64,000 bases of DNA from Janthinobacterium sp. 61 (GTDB lineage Bacteria; Pseudomonadota; Gammaproteobacteria; Burkholderiales; Burkholderiaceae_D), in assembly GCF_002846335.1 (NCBI RefSeq), contig NZ_PJMQ01000001.1, positions 1,054,001-1,118,000 of the forward strand, read 5' to 3'. Below, in pieces: positions 7,593 through 17,782 of the stretch. The notes beneath the pieces are model-generated. The model saw only the letters and a list, made by a program, of their open reading frames with translations, was not told where the DNA came from and made no database searches. Both the position numbers and the translations under genes were made by a program. The first letter of the stretch is position 1. Each line of letters starts with the position of its first letter.

Positions 7593-8426
7593 TTAAGCGG
7601 CCATGGCAAGCTTCTGTTTTGGTGTGATGCCGCCAAGTGCCTTGTTGGGCCGGTCGTGATTGTAAGTCCACAGCCAGCGAGTTGCAAAATCCTGGATCTC
7701 ATCGAGCGTTTCAAACAGGTGATGAGCCAACCAATCGTAGCGCACCGTGCGGTTATAGCGCTCGACATAAGCATTCTGCTGCGGCTGGCCAGGCTGGATG
7801 AAGTCGAGGCGAATGCCGCGTTTGGCGGCCCAGGCCAGCGTCCCGGCGCTGATGTACTCCGGGCCGTTATCGCAGCGAATAACCTGGGGTTTGCCACGCC
7901 ATTCGATGATCCTGTCGAGGGAGCGGATGACGCGTTCGGACGGCAAGGAGAAATCGACCTCGATGCCGAGTGCCTCACGGTTGTAGTCGTCGATCACATT
8001 GAACAAGCGGATGCTTCTGCCATCGGCCAGTTGGTCATGCATGAAGTCCATCGACCAGGTGTCGTTGATCTGTGCAGGCACGGCCAGCGGCAGCGGCTTT
8101 TCCCGTACCAGCCGATGGCGTGGCTTGATCCGCAGGTTCAGTTCCAGTTCGCGATAGATCCTGTAGACGCGCTTGTGGTTCCATTTAAACCCCTTCACGT
8201 TGCGCAAATACAGGAAGCACAGGCCGAAGCCCCAGTTGCGCTGGTTGTTGGTCAGGCGTACCAGCCAGTCGGCCACGACAGCGTTTTCTGCGTCGAGCTT
8301 GGCGCGATAGCGATAGCAGGTCTGGCTAATGCCAAAGGCCTGACAGGCCAGTCCTATGGTGGCTGAACGCTGGGCCACGGCCCATTGCGCCATCTCCCGC
8401 CGCTGAGATGGCGTTACCACTTTTTT
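7593..8426 (-). CDS. IS3-family transposase OrfB (DDE catalytic part)
   Basis: The frame carries the retroviral-type integrase core: WSMDFMHDQ (first Asp), IRCDNGPEY (second Asp) and [15 protein letters not shown] (Glu), preceded by a helical HTH_21 segment. It has no start of its own and is entered by a -1 frameshift from OrfA at AAAAAAG (8420-8426, minus-strand reading), giving the OrfAB transposase usual for this family. No internal stop is visible, so the element may still be mobile. Confidence 0.9.
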   Translation of the reverse strand, partial: KKVVTPSQRREMAQWAVAQRSATIGLACQAFGISQTCYRYRAKLDAENAVVADWLVRLTNNQRNWGFGLCFLYLRNVKGFKWNHKRVYRIYRELELNLRIKPRHRLVREKPLPLAVPAQINDTWSMDFMHDQLADGRSIRLFNVIDDYNREALGIEVDFSLPSERVIRSLDRIIEWRGKPQVIRCDNGPEYISAGTLAWAAKRGIRLDFIQPGQPQQNAYVERYNRTVRYDWLAHHLFETLDEIQDFATRWLWTYNHDRPNKALGGITPKQKLAMAA

Positions 8427-8680
8427 GTCAGGGCCTCCGCGACGATCTCGGCTTGCAAGCGCTCCTCCGCATACATCTTCTTCAGGCGCCGGTTTTCGTC
8501 CTCCAGTTCCTTCATGCGGGCCATCAGCGAGGCATCCATGCCGCCGAACTTGGAACGCCATTTGTAGAACGTGGCGTTGCTGATGCCGTGCTCGCGGCAC
8601 AGCTCTGGGACTGGCGATCCGCCCTCGGCTTGCTTGAGGATGGCAATGATCTGACTATCGGTAAAACGGGACGTCTTCAT
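8414..8680 (-). CDS. IS3-family transposase OrfA (HTH_Tnp_1)
   Basis: The 88-residue protein opens with [19 protein letters not shown] and a helix-turn-helix ([19 protein letters not shown]) followed by a leucine-zipper-like coil ([18 protein letters not shown]). It binds the terminal repeats and regulates transposition. The slippery A6G at its end produces the OrfAB fusion by programmed -1 frameshifting. Confidence 0.9.
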   Translation of the reverse strand: MKTSRFTDSQIIAILKQAEGGSPVPELCREHGISNATFYKWRSKFGGMDASLMARMKELEDENRRLKKMYAEERLQAEIVAEALTKKW

Positions 8681-8719
8681 GTAGAACTTTCAAAAATCTG
8701 AATTTGGAAAATTCTACTT

Positions 8720-9031
8720 TTAAACGCGATCATTTGCTGGGGGAATTACCTCTGCACTTTTGTACATCGCCGGACAGAAATCTTCTTCAAAATCAGCAAA
8801 GCCGCCAGGTTCGGCGGTTGACCAAGCCAGGGAAGCTCTTCGGTCTGCGCGCCTCAAAACAACTCTCACCGCCACGGCCATAGCGATGCTATGCCGACGC
8901 ATATATAGAATGGCGTGTAACGACCCGAGTGTTTCTTCCATATCAATCGCTGAGTTAACGATTGATTCTGAAAGGGTGTCATTCCTTCTATCGGCCACTG
9001 CAGAAGGTAATGATAAAAAAATGTTGTTCAT
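8720..9031 (-). CDS. Hypothetical protein, 3' end overwritten by IS3 element
   Basis: A 103-residue frame starts at 9031 and reads into the IS right end, so about the last dozen residues derive from the IS. The visible part has a helical core (METLGSLHAILYMRRHSIAMAVAV-type) and an acidic, aromatic segment (GGFADFEEDFCPAMYK). It follows the 9068-9379 gene in the same direction after 36 bases, so it may be its operon partner. A plus-strand frame overlaps it, so strand choice is only moderately secure. Confidence 0.35.
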   Translation of the reverse strand: MNNIFLSLPSAVADRRNDTLSESIVNSAIDMEETLGSLHAILYMRRHSIAMAVAVRVVLRRADRRASLAWSTAEPGGFADFEEDFCPAMYKSAEVIPPANDRV

Positions 9032-9067
9032 TTTTCACCATTTGTTTTATATGTGGATTCACATCAA

Positions 9068-9379
9068 CTACAGGTATCCTACTCTAGAGGAAGTTTCAGA
9101 TGATAACGGCCACGAACTGGAACTGGAACTGTCATCTTGGGGCACGAGTGCAACCAGCGCGCCGGTTTCTATAAGTTGGCAAGCGAGAGCCGAAGCTTCA
9201 ATCTTTGCCGCACGCTCCGCTTTGAAAGCGCTGGGTGTCGGGATTTTAATAATTGGTGTGTACTGAATGCCTCCATGAGCGGTAAGCAGGATCATTCCTT
9301 GAAACATTCCATCACCCTTTCTGTAACTGGTTATCTGGTACTCATAACCTCTATGTTGCATATTTTGACAGGTGTCCAT
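9068..9379 (-). CDS. Small hypothetical protein, family X copy C
   Basis: The 103-residue paralogue is nearly the same as the 4218-4517 copy over its first ~85 residues (YEYQI-SYRK, MILLTAHGGIQY, IPTPSAFK, IEASALACQLIETGA) and then ends in a Ser-rich tail. GGAG lies about 7 bases before its ATG. It is divergent from an SRAP 5' fragment at 9513, the same arrangement as copy A, so the pair moved or duplicated as a module. Function unknown. Confidence 0.7.
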   Translation of the reverse strand: MDTCQNMQHRGYEYQITSYRKGDGMFQGMILLTAHGGIQYTPIIKIPTPSAFKAERAAKIEASALACQLIETGALVALVPQDDSSSSSSWPLSSETSSRVGYL

Positions 9380-9512
9380 GGGGCTTCTCCGTCAAGTCGG
9401 TTTATAGGAAGATTTGCGAAGTCTTAGATTAGTTCCATCTATGGCATTTGAAAAATATCCTTTTGTAATTACGTCAGAAACAAGCTCGTGCAAAAACCGT
9501 TATATTAGTGTT

Positions 9513-9758
9513 ATGTGCGCTGACTACACTCCCAGCCGTAAAGAGCAGATCGAAGAAAGTTTTCGAGCCGGATATCCGCTGCTTGATCTGCCGCCCGACG
9601 CATGGCCCGGCTACATGGCTTCTATCTTGCGTGGCTCGCATGAGGTGCCGGGCGAGCTTGAAATCGCTCCCTCCATGTTCGGCATGGTGCCGCACCGGGC
9701 AGATCACAAGCTGGCTCGCCAGACGTGGGTTACCGTCCCGGTCAGGCAGCGACAGTGA
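9513..9758 (+). pseudogene. SRAP (YedK/HMCES-like) gene, copy 2, 5' fragment
   Basis: Starting MCADYTPSRKEQIEESF, the product keeps the catalytic Cys2 and the sections WPGYMASILRG and APSMFGMVPHRADHKLARQT. The family then requires YNARSE and a C-terminal half with an essential His; instead the frame reads VTVPVRQRQ and stops after 81 residues. The matching C-terminal piece is found 430 bases further on (10185-10445), so the gene has been split and its centre lost. Confidence 0.75.
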
Positions 9759-9880
9759 CCACAACGCGAGCCTGCGGGATGGCGTTGTGGTTTGTGGCCT
9801 ATACTAAAAATGCTCTATGCACGATTAGTTCCATGCTGCCGGTGGTATAGTCGCCACACTTCCAAACGCATGTTATAACC

Positions 9881-10129
9881 ATGTCCACAAGTTCGCCTCT
9901 TCCCGCCATGCGCGCTTGCCTGAGCCAACAACATCCCGTTGCAGCTTTGCGCGCCTGCGTTGTGCAATTACATGCGGACGGCATGACGCGCGACGCCATA
10001 TATTCCGCCTGCCTTGAGTTACAGAGTCTGCTGGAAGCAGAAGGAAAACTGCTGGAATGTGACCATCTGTTTGATGTAATGGACATGCTGACTGGATATT
10101 ACGTCAGCCAAAATATCGATCTAGACTGA
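9881..10129 (+). CDS. Small hypothetical protein inserted inside SRAP gene
   Basis: The 82-residue product is helical and acidic at its end (LRACVVQLHADGMTRDAIYSACLELQSLLEAEGKLLECDHLFDVMDMLTGY, residues ~23-74 in part). It has no recognised domain. It sits between the 5' and 3' pieces of the second SRAP gene. A GC-rich inverted repeat (CCGGCC...GGCCGG, about 10147-10168) follows it. The minus-strand frame over this region looks like a shadow. Confidence 0.55.
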   Translation: MSTSSPLPAMRACLSQQHPVAALRACVVQLHADGMTRDAIYSACLELQSLLEAEGKLLECDHLFDVMDMLTGYYVSQNIDLD

Positions 10130-10184
10130 TCCATGTTGCTTGCGCGCCGGCCGGGAGTGTCGGCCGGTAGATCAGTTGCTGTCG

Positions 10185-10445
10185 TTCTCAATGCTGATGA
10201 TCAACGCCGACGGTCACCCACTGACGCAATGATTCCACAAGCCGGCCGACGAAAAGCACGTGATGATGATCCTGGCTCCTGGCCAGTATCAAGGCTGGCC
10301 GGACGATTCTATGGTGTCGGAATAGGATGTTTATCGGCAGTATCCAGCGGAACTGCTTGTCGCGCAGCCCGACCCTATGCAGCCGCGATCCCGTGCAAAA
10401 ACACCGGCGCCGGCCGCGCCAGCGGAGCAAGGCGGGCTCTTCTAG
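10185..10445 (+). pseudogene. SRAP (YedK/HMCES-like) gene, copy 2, 3' fragment
   Basis: Translated from 10185 the frame reads FSMLMINADGHPLTQ, stop, FHKPADEKHVMMILAPGQY, GWPDDSMVSE, stop, DVYRQYPAELLVAQP and a Pro/Ala-rich tail to a stop at 10443. This is the SRAP C-terminal half, including the ADGHPL...FHKPADEKR-type block that carries the conserved His. TGA at 10230 and TAG at 10323 disrupt it. Confidence 0.7.
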
Positions 10446-10486
10446 TTACAAATTTCGCCTTCTGGTTTCCCTTGTCTGGCAATATA

Positions 10487-10502
10487 CTGTGTTTTTGTAC
10501 AG
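10487..10502 (+). promoter_or_regulatory. LexA (SOS) box
   Basis: CTGTGTTTTTGTACAG matches CTGT-N8-ACAG exactly and lies 18 bases before the ATG of the next gene, within a probable promoter. It predicts SOS control of that gene. Confidence 0.75.
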
Positions 10503-10519
10503 TATTTTTAAGGTGGCTG

Positions 10520-11194
10520 ATGAAAGCTTGGGCATCAAGGCGGCGAGAGGATGGGGCAGTACTGGCGGCCCCTGCACCGGTAGTAGAGGGCGCCATACTG
10601 CTCGAACTGTTGGTGGTCAACGTAACGCTGGAGGGGAATCGACGCCCTTCAAAGGTGGCACGCCTGCAGACGATAGGCGCGCCGCGCATTCTGGCGCAAC
10701 TGGCCAGGCCCAGGCTGGTGCGGGTGCAGGGATGGAATATTGTAATCAGCGGCATTGAAGTAACGAGAGATGAAGCTGGCCAAGCCCGGGAGGTCGCCCA
10801 GACCTGGGTATGCAAACTTTTCGTACCGGAAAACGCTATCGGATTCCGCGTCAAGGAGCTGTATAGATCTGGAGTAGCGCTACCGAAAAAACTTGCGCGC
10901 GAGAGCAGTGGCTCGCGCGGGTTGCTTGCTGTGGCCGACGACTACTCAAATGTGCTGCATCGGAACACCACTTGCGCCGAGCTGCGCAGGCACCAGATTT
11001 CCACGTTTCCGGAGGGGCGTTTGATAGACTGCCACATCGAGTGGATGTCGGAAGAGTCGTTCGAGTTGGGAGGCTTGTTGTTGCGGGAAGCATTTGAGAG
11101 CCGGCCCGAGCAGTTGGAACGAGGCGGGTGGCTGATCGATATCGATCTCAAAGAACGCGAGCTGTCGAAGAGCGAGGCGCGCATGCTGCGATAA
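10520..11194 (+). CDS. SOS-regulated hypothetical protein
   Basis: I start at ATG 10520 (MKAWASRRREDG), because AAGGTGG precedes it and the SRAP remnant occupies the frame upstream. The 224-residue product has a beta-rich N-terminal half (VEGAILLELLVVNVTLEG, RVQGWNIVISGIEVTRDE) and a C-terminal part rich in charged helices, with WLIDIDLKERELSKSEARM at the end. I recognise no family. The LexA box and the neighbouring SRAP remnants suggest a DNA-damage role, perhaps in the same SOS cassette. Confidence 0.6.
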   Translation: MKAWASRRREDGAVLAAPAPVVEGAILLELLVVNVTLEGNRRPSKVARLQTIGAPRILAQLARPRLVRVQGWNIVISGIEVTRDEAGQAREVAQTWVCKLFVPENAIGFRVKELYRSGVALPKKLARESSGSRGLLAVADDYSNVLHRNTTCAELRRHQISTFPEGRLIDCHIEWMSEESFELGGLLLREAFESRPEQLERGGWLIDIDLKERELSKSEARMLR

Positions 11195-11220
11195 AGTCAC
11201 TCCAGCACGTCTTTTAAGGT

Positions 11221-11496
11221 CTATTCCACCTTCTTGCAATGATTGCCCGATGACGCCCAGCCAGCCACTCGCTGCGCCTGGTCGACCAGAACGATGACCT
11301 GGCCGCCGGCCGCCGTGCTGCCATAGTTCAGCTGCAGATATTCTCAAAGGTGTTGATAGCTGGCGGGCGTGCCGTAGCGGGCGGCGAGGGCGAAGCTGTT
11401 CATGCCAATAACGTCGCCACTGCCATTGCGAGCGCTGTCATTTATAGTGCAGGCACACAGAGCTGGTACGATGATGGCTGCAAGTTTATGCCTCAT
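11221..11496 (-). pseudogene. Small lipoprotein gene with an in-frame nonsense codon
   Basis: The frame opens MRHKLAAIIVPALCACT, a signal peptide with a lipobox-like LCAC, continues MNSFALAARYGTPASYQHL, and meets TGA. In the same frame it goes on EYLQLNYGSTAAGGQVIVLVDQAQRVAGWASSGNHC to a TAG at 11221. The reading on both sides of the TGA makes one coherent ~90-residue lipoprotein, so I read it as a recently inactivated gene. A sequencing error is the alternative. Confidence 0.55.
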
Positions 11497-11709
11497 TACC
11501 GTCCTTTGAACAATCCTTATCTTATTGTCATCCTTAGCGGCCAGCGACCGTTGCGCCACCTCAGCAAGCAAGTGGCACATGGCGCGAAATACGATAAAAA
11601 ATGAGGGCGAAATGAGGGCGAAAATGTAGACTTTTCTAGACCTTTCCAGACCTTTTGAAAAATGCAACAGCCGCATTTTCACTATGGCGGCAGTGGTTTG
11701 CAATGGTTC

Positions 11710-13225
<1,516 letters not shown>

Positions 13226-13240
13226 TTAGCGACAGACCAG

Positions 13241-13265
13241 ACCGGCGCCTAGTGCGCCGGTTTTG
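13241..13265 (+). terminator. Hairpin between guaB and guaA
   Basis: ACCGGCGC/GCGCCGGT with a 5-base loop is followed by TTTTG. It could attenuate or end guaB transcription before guaA. Confidence 0.6.
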
Positions 13266-13291
13266 TAATGACCTCAGATAAAGTCCCCATC

Positions 13292-14902
13292 ATGCATTCT
13301 AAAATCCTCATTCTCGATTTCGGTTCCCAAGTCACCCAGTTGATCGCCCGCCGCGTGCGCGATTCCGGCGTGTTTTCCGAAGTCTTTCCGTATGACGTCA
13401 GCGACGAATTTGTGCGCAACTATGGCGCCGCCGGCGTGATCCTCTCGGGCAGCCACAACTCTACCCTGGACGGTGATTCGCCGCGTGCGCCGCAAGCCGT
13501 GTTCGAGCTGGGCGTGCCTGTGCTGGGCATCTGCTACGGCATGCAAACCATGGCGGCCCAGCTGGGCGGCAAGGTTGAAAACGGCCTGGTACGCGAATTT
13601 GGCTACGCCGAAGTGCGCGCCCGCAGCCACACCAAGTTGCTCAACGGTATTGCCGACTTCGTCACCGACGAAGGCCACGGCATGTTGAAAGTGTGGATGA
13701 GCCACGGCGACAAAGTGCTGGAGATGCCGCCTGGCTTCAAGCTGATGGGCAACACCCCGAGCTGCCCGATCGCCGCCATGGCCGATGAAGAGCGCCAGTT
13801 CTACGGTGTGCAATTCCACCCGGAAGTGACGCACACGGTGCAGGGCAAGGCCATGATCGGTCGTTTTGTGCATGAAATCTGCGGCTGCAAGTCGGACTGG
13901 AACATGCCTGACTACATCAGCGAAGCGGTGGAAAAAATCCGTGCGCAAGTCGGCACCGACGACGTCATCCTGGGCCTGTCGGGCGGCGTCGATTCCTCCG
14001 TGGCCGCTGCCCTGATCCACCGCGCCATCGGCGACCAGCTGACCTGCGTCTTCGTCGACCACGGCCTGCTGCGCCTGGACGAAGGCAAGATGGTGATGGA
14101 CATGTTCGCCAAGAACCTGGGCGTGAAGGTCATCCGCGTCGATGCGGAAGACCAGTTCATGGGCCACCTGGCCGGCGTCACCGACCCGGAGCAGAAGCGC
14201 AAGATCATCGGCCGAGAGTTCGTCGAAGTATTCCAGGTCGAATCGGGCAAGCTGGTCAACGCAAAATGGCTGGCGCAGGGCACGATTTACCCGGACGTCA
14301 TCGAATCGGCCGGCAAGGGCAAGAAAGGCCAGACCATCAAGAGCCACCACAACGTGGGCGGCTTGCCGGACACCATGAAGCTCAAGCTGCTCGAACCCTT
14401 GCGTGAATTGTTCAAGGATGAAGTGCGTAAGCTGGGCGTGGCCCTGGGCTTGCCGCATGACATGGTCTACCGTCACCCATTCCCGGGCCCGGGCCTGGGC
14501 GTGCGCATCCTCGGTGAAGTCAAGAAAGACTACGCCGACCTGCTGCGCCGTGCCGATGCCATCTTCATCGAAGAACTGCGCAACACGCCTTACGAATTCG
14601 TCGCCGGCCAGGCCGTCGACCCGGACGCGCTGCCAGCGAACTGGTACGAGGCTACCAGCCAGGCTTTCGCCGTCTTCCTGCCCGTCAAATCGGTGGGCGT
14701 GATGGGCGATGGCCGCACCTATGAATACGTGGTGGCCCTGCGCGCCGTGCAGACGCAAGACTTCATGACGGCCCACTGGGCGCATCTGCCGCACAGTCTG
14801 CTGGGCAAGGTGTCGAACCGCATCATCAATGAAGTACGCGGCATCAACCGCGTCGTCTACGACATTTCGGGCAAGCCGCCGGCGACCATCGAATGGGAAT
14901 GA
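13292..14902 (+). CDS. guaA: GMP synthase (glutamine-hydrolysing)
   Basis: I take [13 protein letters not shown] as the start since the family begins just before ILDFGSQ. The 536-residue enzyme has an N-terminal class-I glutaminase (GICYGMQ with catalytic Cys, FHPEV with His) and a synthetase domain with the PP-loop LSGGVDSS, ending in the conserved dimerisation domain (KPPATIEWE). It converts XMP to GMP downstream of GuaB. Confidence 0.98.
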   Translation: MHSKILILDFGSQVTQLIARRVRDSGVFSEVFPYDVSDEFVRNYGAAGVILSGSHNSTLDGDSPRAPQAVFELGVPVLGICYGMQTMAAQLGGKVENGLVREFGYAEVRARSHTKLLNGIADFVTDEGHGMLKVWMSHGDKVLEMPPGFKLMGNTPSCPIAAMADEERQFYGVQFHPEVTHTVQGKAMIGRFVHEICGCKSDWNMPDYISEAVEKIRAQVGTDDVILGLSGGVDSSVAAALIHRAIGDQLTCVFVDHGLLRLDEGKMVMDMFAKNLGVKVIRVDAEDQFMGHLAGVTDPEQKRKIIGREFVEVFQVESGKLVNAKWLAQGTIYPDVIESAGKGKKGQTIKSHHNVGGLPDTMKLKLLEPLRELFKDEVRKLGVALGLPHDMVYRHPFPGPGLGVRILGEVKKDYADLLRRADAIFIEELRNTPYEFVAGQAVDPDALPANWYEATSQAFAVFLPVKSVGVMGDGRTYEYVVALRAVQTQDFMTAHWAHLPHSLLGKVSNRIINEVRGINRVVYDISGKPPATIEWE

Positions 14903-14941
14903 CGAGTTCGCTTTAACTGATTGACTTAAAGTGAAAAACAT

Positions 14942-14986
14942 ATGGCCCTGGATCATTCAAAGAGAATTATCCAGGGCCATTTTTTT
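14942..14986 (+). terminator. guaA rho-independent terminator
   Basis: A 12-bp stem (ATGGCCCTGGAT/ATCCAGGGCCAT) with a 15-base loop is followed by six to seven T residues. Confidence 0.9.
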
Positions 14987-15063
14987 GATGTGCATTCGCT
15001 TGATCATCTCAGCGCACATGCGCTGAACTGGACAGGCATCGTTTTACCTGGTCTTGTCGACCT

Positions 15064-15240
15064 CAGACCAATGGCAAGGCTGAACGCTTCATTCCATCGG
15101 CGCTGTGCGAATGGGTCTATGGCTTTGCCTGCCAGAACTTGCAGGGGCGTTTGCGCATGCTCAAGGAATGGAATCATCACGACAAATGGCGCCCGCCACA
15201 TCAGGGCGTTGCTGGCAAGGCCCCGATGTCACGGCGCAGA
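15064..15240 (+). pseudogene. IS481-type transposase 3' remnant
   Basis: The frame reads QTNGKAERFIPSALCEWVYG, then LRMLKEWNHHDKWRPPHQGVAGKAPMSR. This is the C-terminal end of a DDE transposase, with the NGKAER block carrying the catalytic Glu and the RRPHQ-like PPHQ. No 5' part is nearby. The rest of 14987-15382 shows no other gene. Confidence 0.65.
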
Positions 15241-15382
15241 TCCTGTGCGAATAATTTCTTGCAATTCCACATATTCTTTGAGAACAGGCTGCGTAGTCAT
15301 AGCGAGGATTGGCCTGTGCCGCCGCGACGCAGGAGAGAGTTGAAACTTGCGGATATCTTGCTCGAATTTCAAGCACGCGCCG

Positions 15383-16678
15383 CTACTTCATCTGCTGTAA
15401 CTGCACCAGCAATCCATTTAGCGCACCTTGCGCCGGGGGGCTCAGTTGTGGGGAGCGCCGGTCGATTTCATTGGCCAGGTCGGATGCCAGCCACTCCAGT
15501 TCGTCGAGCATGTGGCGTAATTCTGCCAACATATCGGGGTCATCCTGGGCAATGACAAGCATGCTCGCCATGCTTTCCGGGTCGAATCCTGCCTGTAAAA
15601 TCAAGGAGCGCATGGTGGCCATGCGTTCGAACAGGAATTCCAGTGCCGTGGTGTCGGGCTTTGCAGGGGCAGCTTCCTGCCTGATGATGCCACGCAAGGT
15701 GATCCACGTTTCCAGCAATGCAGTCATATGCTCCACCTGGGCAGTTGCATTGCGGGCCGGCCGCATATTCTGTGCATCGGTGGTGGTAATGTGCAGCAGG
15801 TCGCGCAAGGCATTGACGATGTTGCTGTCAAAGCGCTTCTGACCGAGCCTGAACAGCATCTCCACACGCAGAAGGTCAAAACGCCGGATGGCGGTCTCCG
15901 CGACGTCGGCGACCGCCAGCACTCGTGCGGGCATCGCTATGCTGTCGCCCTGCAGGGCGTTGGGATAGCCGCTGCCGTCGAGTCGTTCATGATGCTGCAA
16001 AATGGCCAGGGTGGCATCGTTTGAAAAACCGGACAAGCCTTGCACCAGTACATGACCCGTGATGGGGTGGACATGGATGTACCGGCGTTCGTCTTGGGTA
16101 ATGTCGTGCTCAGCAACAAGTATTTCGGGGTCGGTATGCATCTCGCCGAAATCGTGGCAAAGTGCTCCCAACAGGATGGCGGCCCGTTGCCCCTCGGGCA
16201 GATCGAGGCTCTGCGCCAGGGCGAAGGCGATCAGTGCCGTATGTATCGAATGCATGAACAGTTCGGGCCGGCGCTCGCGCATGACCGTCAGGCGTAGCAT
16301 GACCTCCGGCGCGAGCTGCATGCTGGAGAGCGCTTGTTTCATGGCGTGCGGGTCGCCCGTCCGCGTCAATATGCGCCGATAGACAGCTTCATGTTTGACG
16401 ACACTGTCCAGCTCCATCACGAGGCTGTGCGTATTGACCGGATGCTTTGCCGTGAGCATGCTGTCCAGCGGTGCCGTGAGGCGGTGCTGGGTAAGCCGGT
16501 TGAACAGACGGCTATCGATACGTGTGCCCTTGGCAACCAACTTCATGCCATTGCTTTCGAAGATGTCCACATGGGCGATCACTTCCTGCGTGTCGCCCAC
16601 TTGCGTGACGGCGCGAATATAGTGCGGATTTTCGTCTGGCGGAAAGGAGAGGCGGATGTCAGGAACATTTTTGTTCAT
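15383..16678 (-). CDS. HD-GYP domain c-di-GMP phosphodiesterase
   Basis: I start at [12 protein letters not shown] (16678); the upstream extension is not protein-like. In 431 residues, an N-terminal domain of ~140 residues is followed by an HD-GYP domain with [22 protein letters not shown] (HD pair) and [11 protein letters not shown], all matching the metal-binding family signature. These enzymes degrade c-di-GMP. The C-terminal ~120 residues are helical. No membrane segment is visible. It opens the signalling-rich locus that continues to 40 kb. Confidence 0.85.
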   Translation of the reverse strand: MNKNVPDIRLSFPPDENPHYIRAVTQVGDTQEVIAHVDIFESNGMKLVAKGTRIDSRLFNRLTQHRLTAPLDSMLTAKHPVNTHSLVMELDSVVKHEAVYRRILTRTGDPHAMKQALSSMQLAPEVMLRLTVMRERRPELFMHSIHTALIAFALAQSLDLPEGQRAAILLGALCHDFGEMHTDPEILVAEHDITQDERRYIHVHPITGHVLVQGLSGFSNDATLAILQHHERLDGSGYPNALQGDSIAMPARVLAVADVAETAIRRFDLLRVEMLFRLGQKRFDSNIVNALRDLLHITTTDAQNMRPARNATAQVEHMTALLETWITLRGIIRQEAAPAKPDTTALEFLFERMATMRSLILQAGFDPESMASMLVIAQDDPDMLAELRHMLDELEWLASDLANEIDRRSPQLSPPAQGALNGLLVQLQQMK

Positions 16679-16968
16679 CAAAGTACCTCTGTGCAGAAGG
16701 AAATCCACAGGCCGGACATATGCGACACTCTGCCGTGCATGGCGCCTGCAATTGTTTCTAGTAGGACACAGTATGTGCTTGCATGTGTACACCAGGTACT
16801 GCGTAAACTCTCAGTACTGTGTGGCAATTACATGGCATTTAATGTAGGGGAACACCTGCATGCGCCGACAGTTTGTTGTCAGCAGCCCCCGGGATCTCCC
16901 AAAGCTGACTATGCTGTCGCCGGCGCACCTGGATCTGCGGTCCACTTCAGCCGCAGCGACACGGGTGT

Positions 16969-17436
16969 TCAAGGTGTCGTTGAATGCTCGTCAGAAGCGG
17001 GCAGGGCTGGTTTGACTGCGGATGCGGCGCAAGCCAGGTCCTTCTGGCGCATGGCATCAAGGCCCAGATGTACCAGGTCCAGCACTTCCATCTCGACGGT
17101 GCTGCCATTTTGCATGGCCAGTCGCTTTACGACGAAGGCAAGCGCGGGGGGAAGTTCCAGGAATTTCAGGATCAGCCCCCCTCCGGCCGGCACGGGAGGG
17201 TCGATTTGTGTCCCTCTTGCAACAGGTAACGTCCCGTGCACGAGCCAGGCGGTGCTGACGCCGAGCGCTGCGGCGATCTTCTCTGCCGCTTCCGGCCGCA
17301 GTTTGGCTTTTCCTGATTCGTAGCGATAAAGCTGCGTTGGATTGATGCCCGCCAGTTCGGCAAGAAACACTTGCGAGATACGCAGATTTTCGCGGCAGTT
17401 TTTGATCCGTTCAGAAACATGGGTGTCGCCAGACAT
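16969..17436 (-). CDS. XRE-family transcriptional regulator
   Basis: The 155-residue protein has an N-terminal HTH_3 domain (NLRISQVFLAELAGINPTQL then RYESGKAKLRPEAAEKIAAAL, residues ~15-60) and a C-terminal helical region. It is divergent from the sigma-54 activator gene, with a perfect 15-bp palindrome in the intergenic region, so one or both regulators may act there. Confidence 0.8.
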   Translation of the reverse strand: MSGDTHVSERIKNCRENLRISQVFLAELAGINPTQLYRYESGKAKLRPEAAEKIAAALGVSTAWLVHGTLPVARGTQIDPPVPAGGGLILKFLELPPALAFVVKRLAMQNGSTVEMEVLDLVHLGLDAMRQKDLACAASAVKPALPASDEHSTTP

Positions 17437-17717
17437 ACATTTTGCCTTTCAATAGACAGCGTTCGTAAATGACCGGCTGTCGCGCACTTGTCAGCGGAGT
17501 GATGAACGGTACGGTCACGCTTTTCCAGCGACAGCCTGGTCACCAGCATGAATTTTACCGCCTGGGCGTGCCACCGCGGCATCTCCTTGTCTGGATAGGG
17601 GCCGGTTTGTGTTGACGAGATAGCCAAGGCTCATGCTAGTGCCGCTCGCCGGCGATTGACCATGATCTACATCACTGTTCTCGTTCGTGCCAGGCCTCAG
17701 GCCCCAGTCTCCCAGGC

Positions 17718-17732
17718 AGTGGCAGTGCCACT
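17718..17732. promoter_or_regulatory. 15-bp palindrome upstream of the sigma-54 activator
   Basis: AGTGGCAGTGCCACT is a perfect 7+1+7 palindrome 51 bases before the activator's start. Its core TGGCAGTGCC recurs in the 13-bp inverted repeat at 19153-19189, suggesting a shared binding site. Confidence 0.5.
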
Positions 17733-17782
17733 TGACGCATTGGCAGCGCTGCGACAGTATGGCTGCACAATGAGGAGCCAGC

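Larger units (their letters stand above)
7546..8756 (-). mobile_element. IS3-family insertion sequence
   Basis: Two overlapping transposase frames lie between imperfect terminal inverted repeats of about 40 bp. The left end reads TGTCAGACGGTAAT and the right end, inverted, TGCAGAGGTAAT; both continue with a C run and a shared CGCG...TAAAAGTAGA block. Target-site duplications were not recognisable, so the outer boundaries are estimates. The transposase genes are on the minus strand and look intact. Confidence 0.85.

Noticed and set aside
9799..10086. Minus-strand gene opposite the 82-residue gene
   Set aside because: Its translation is Ser/Arg-rich without structure, while the plus-strand frame has normal helical protein composition.
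11601..11622. Prophage attachment site at a tandem 11-bp repeat (ATGAGGGCGAA twice)
   Set aside because: The repeat is short, no integrase is in the window and no matching copy was found at the other side, so an att assignment has no support.
14942..15343. Gene starting inside the guaA terminator
   Set aside because: The start lies in the terminator stem and the frame has no SD. The only recognisable coding trace nearby is the IS481-type remnant in another frame.
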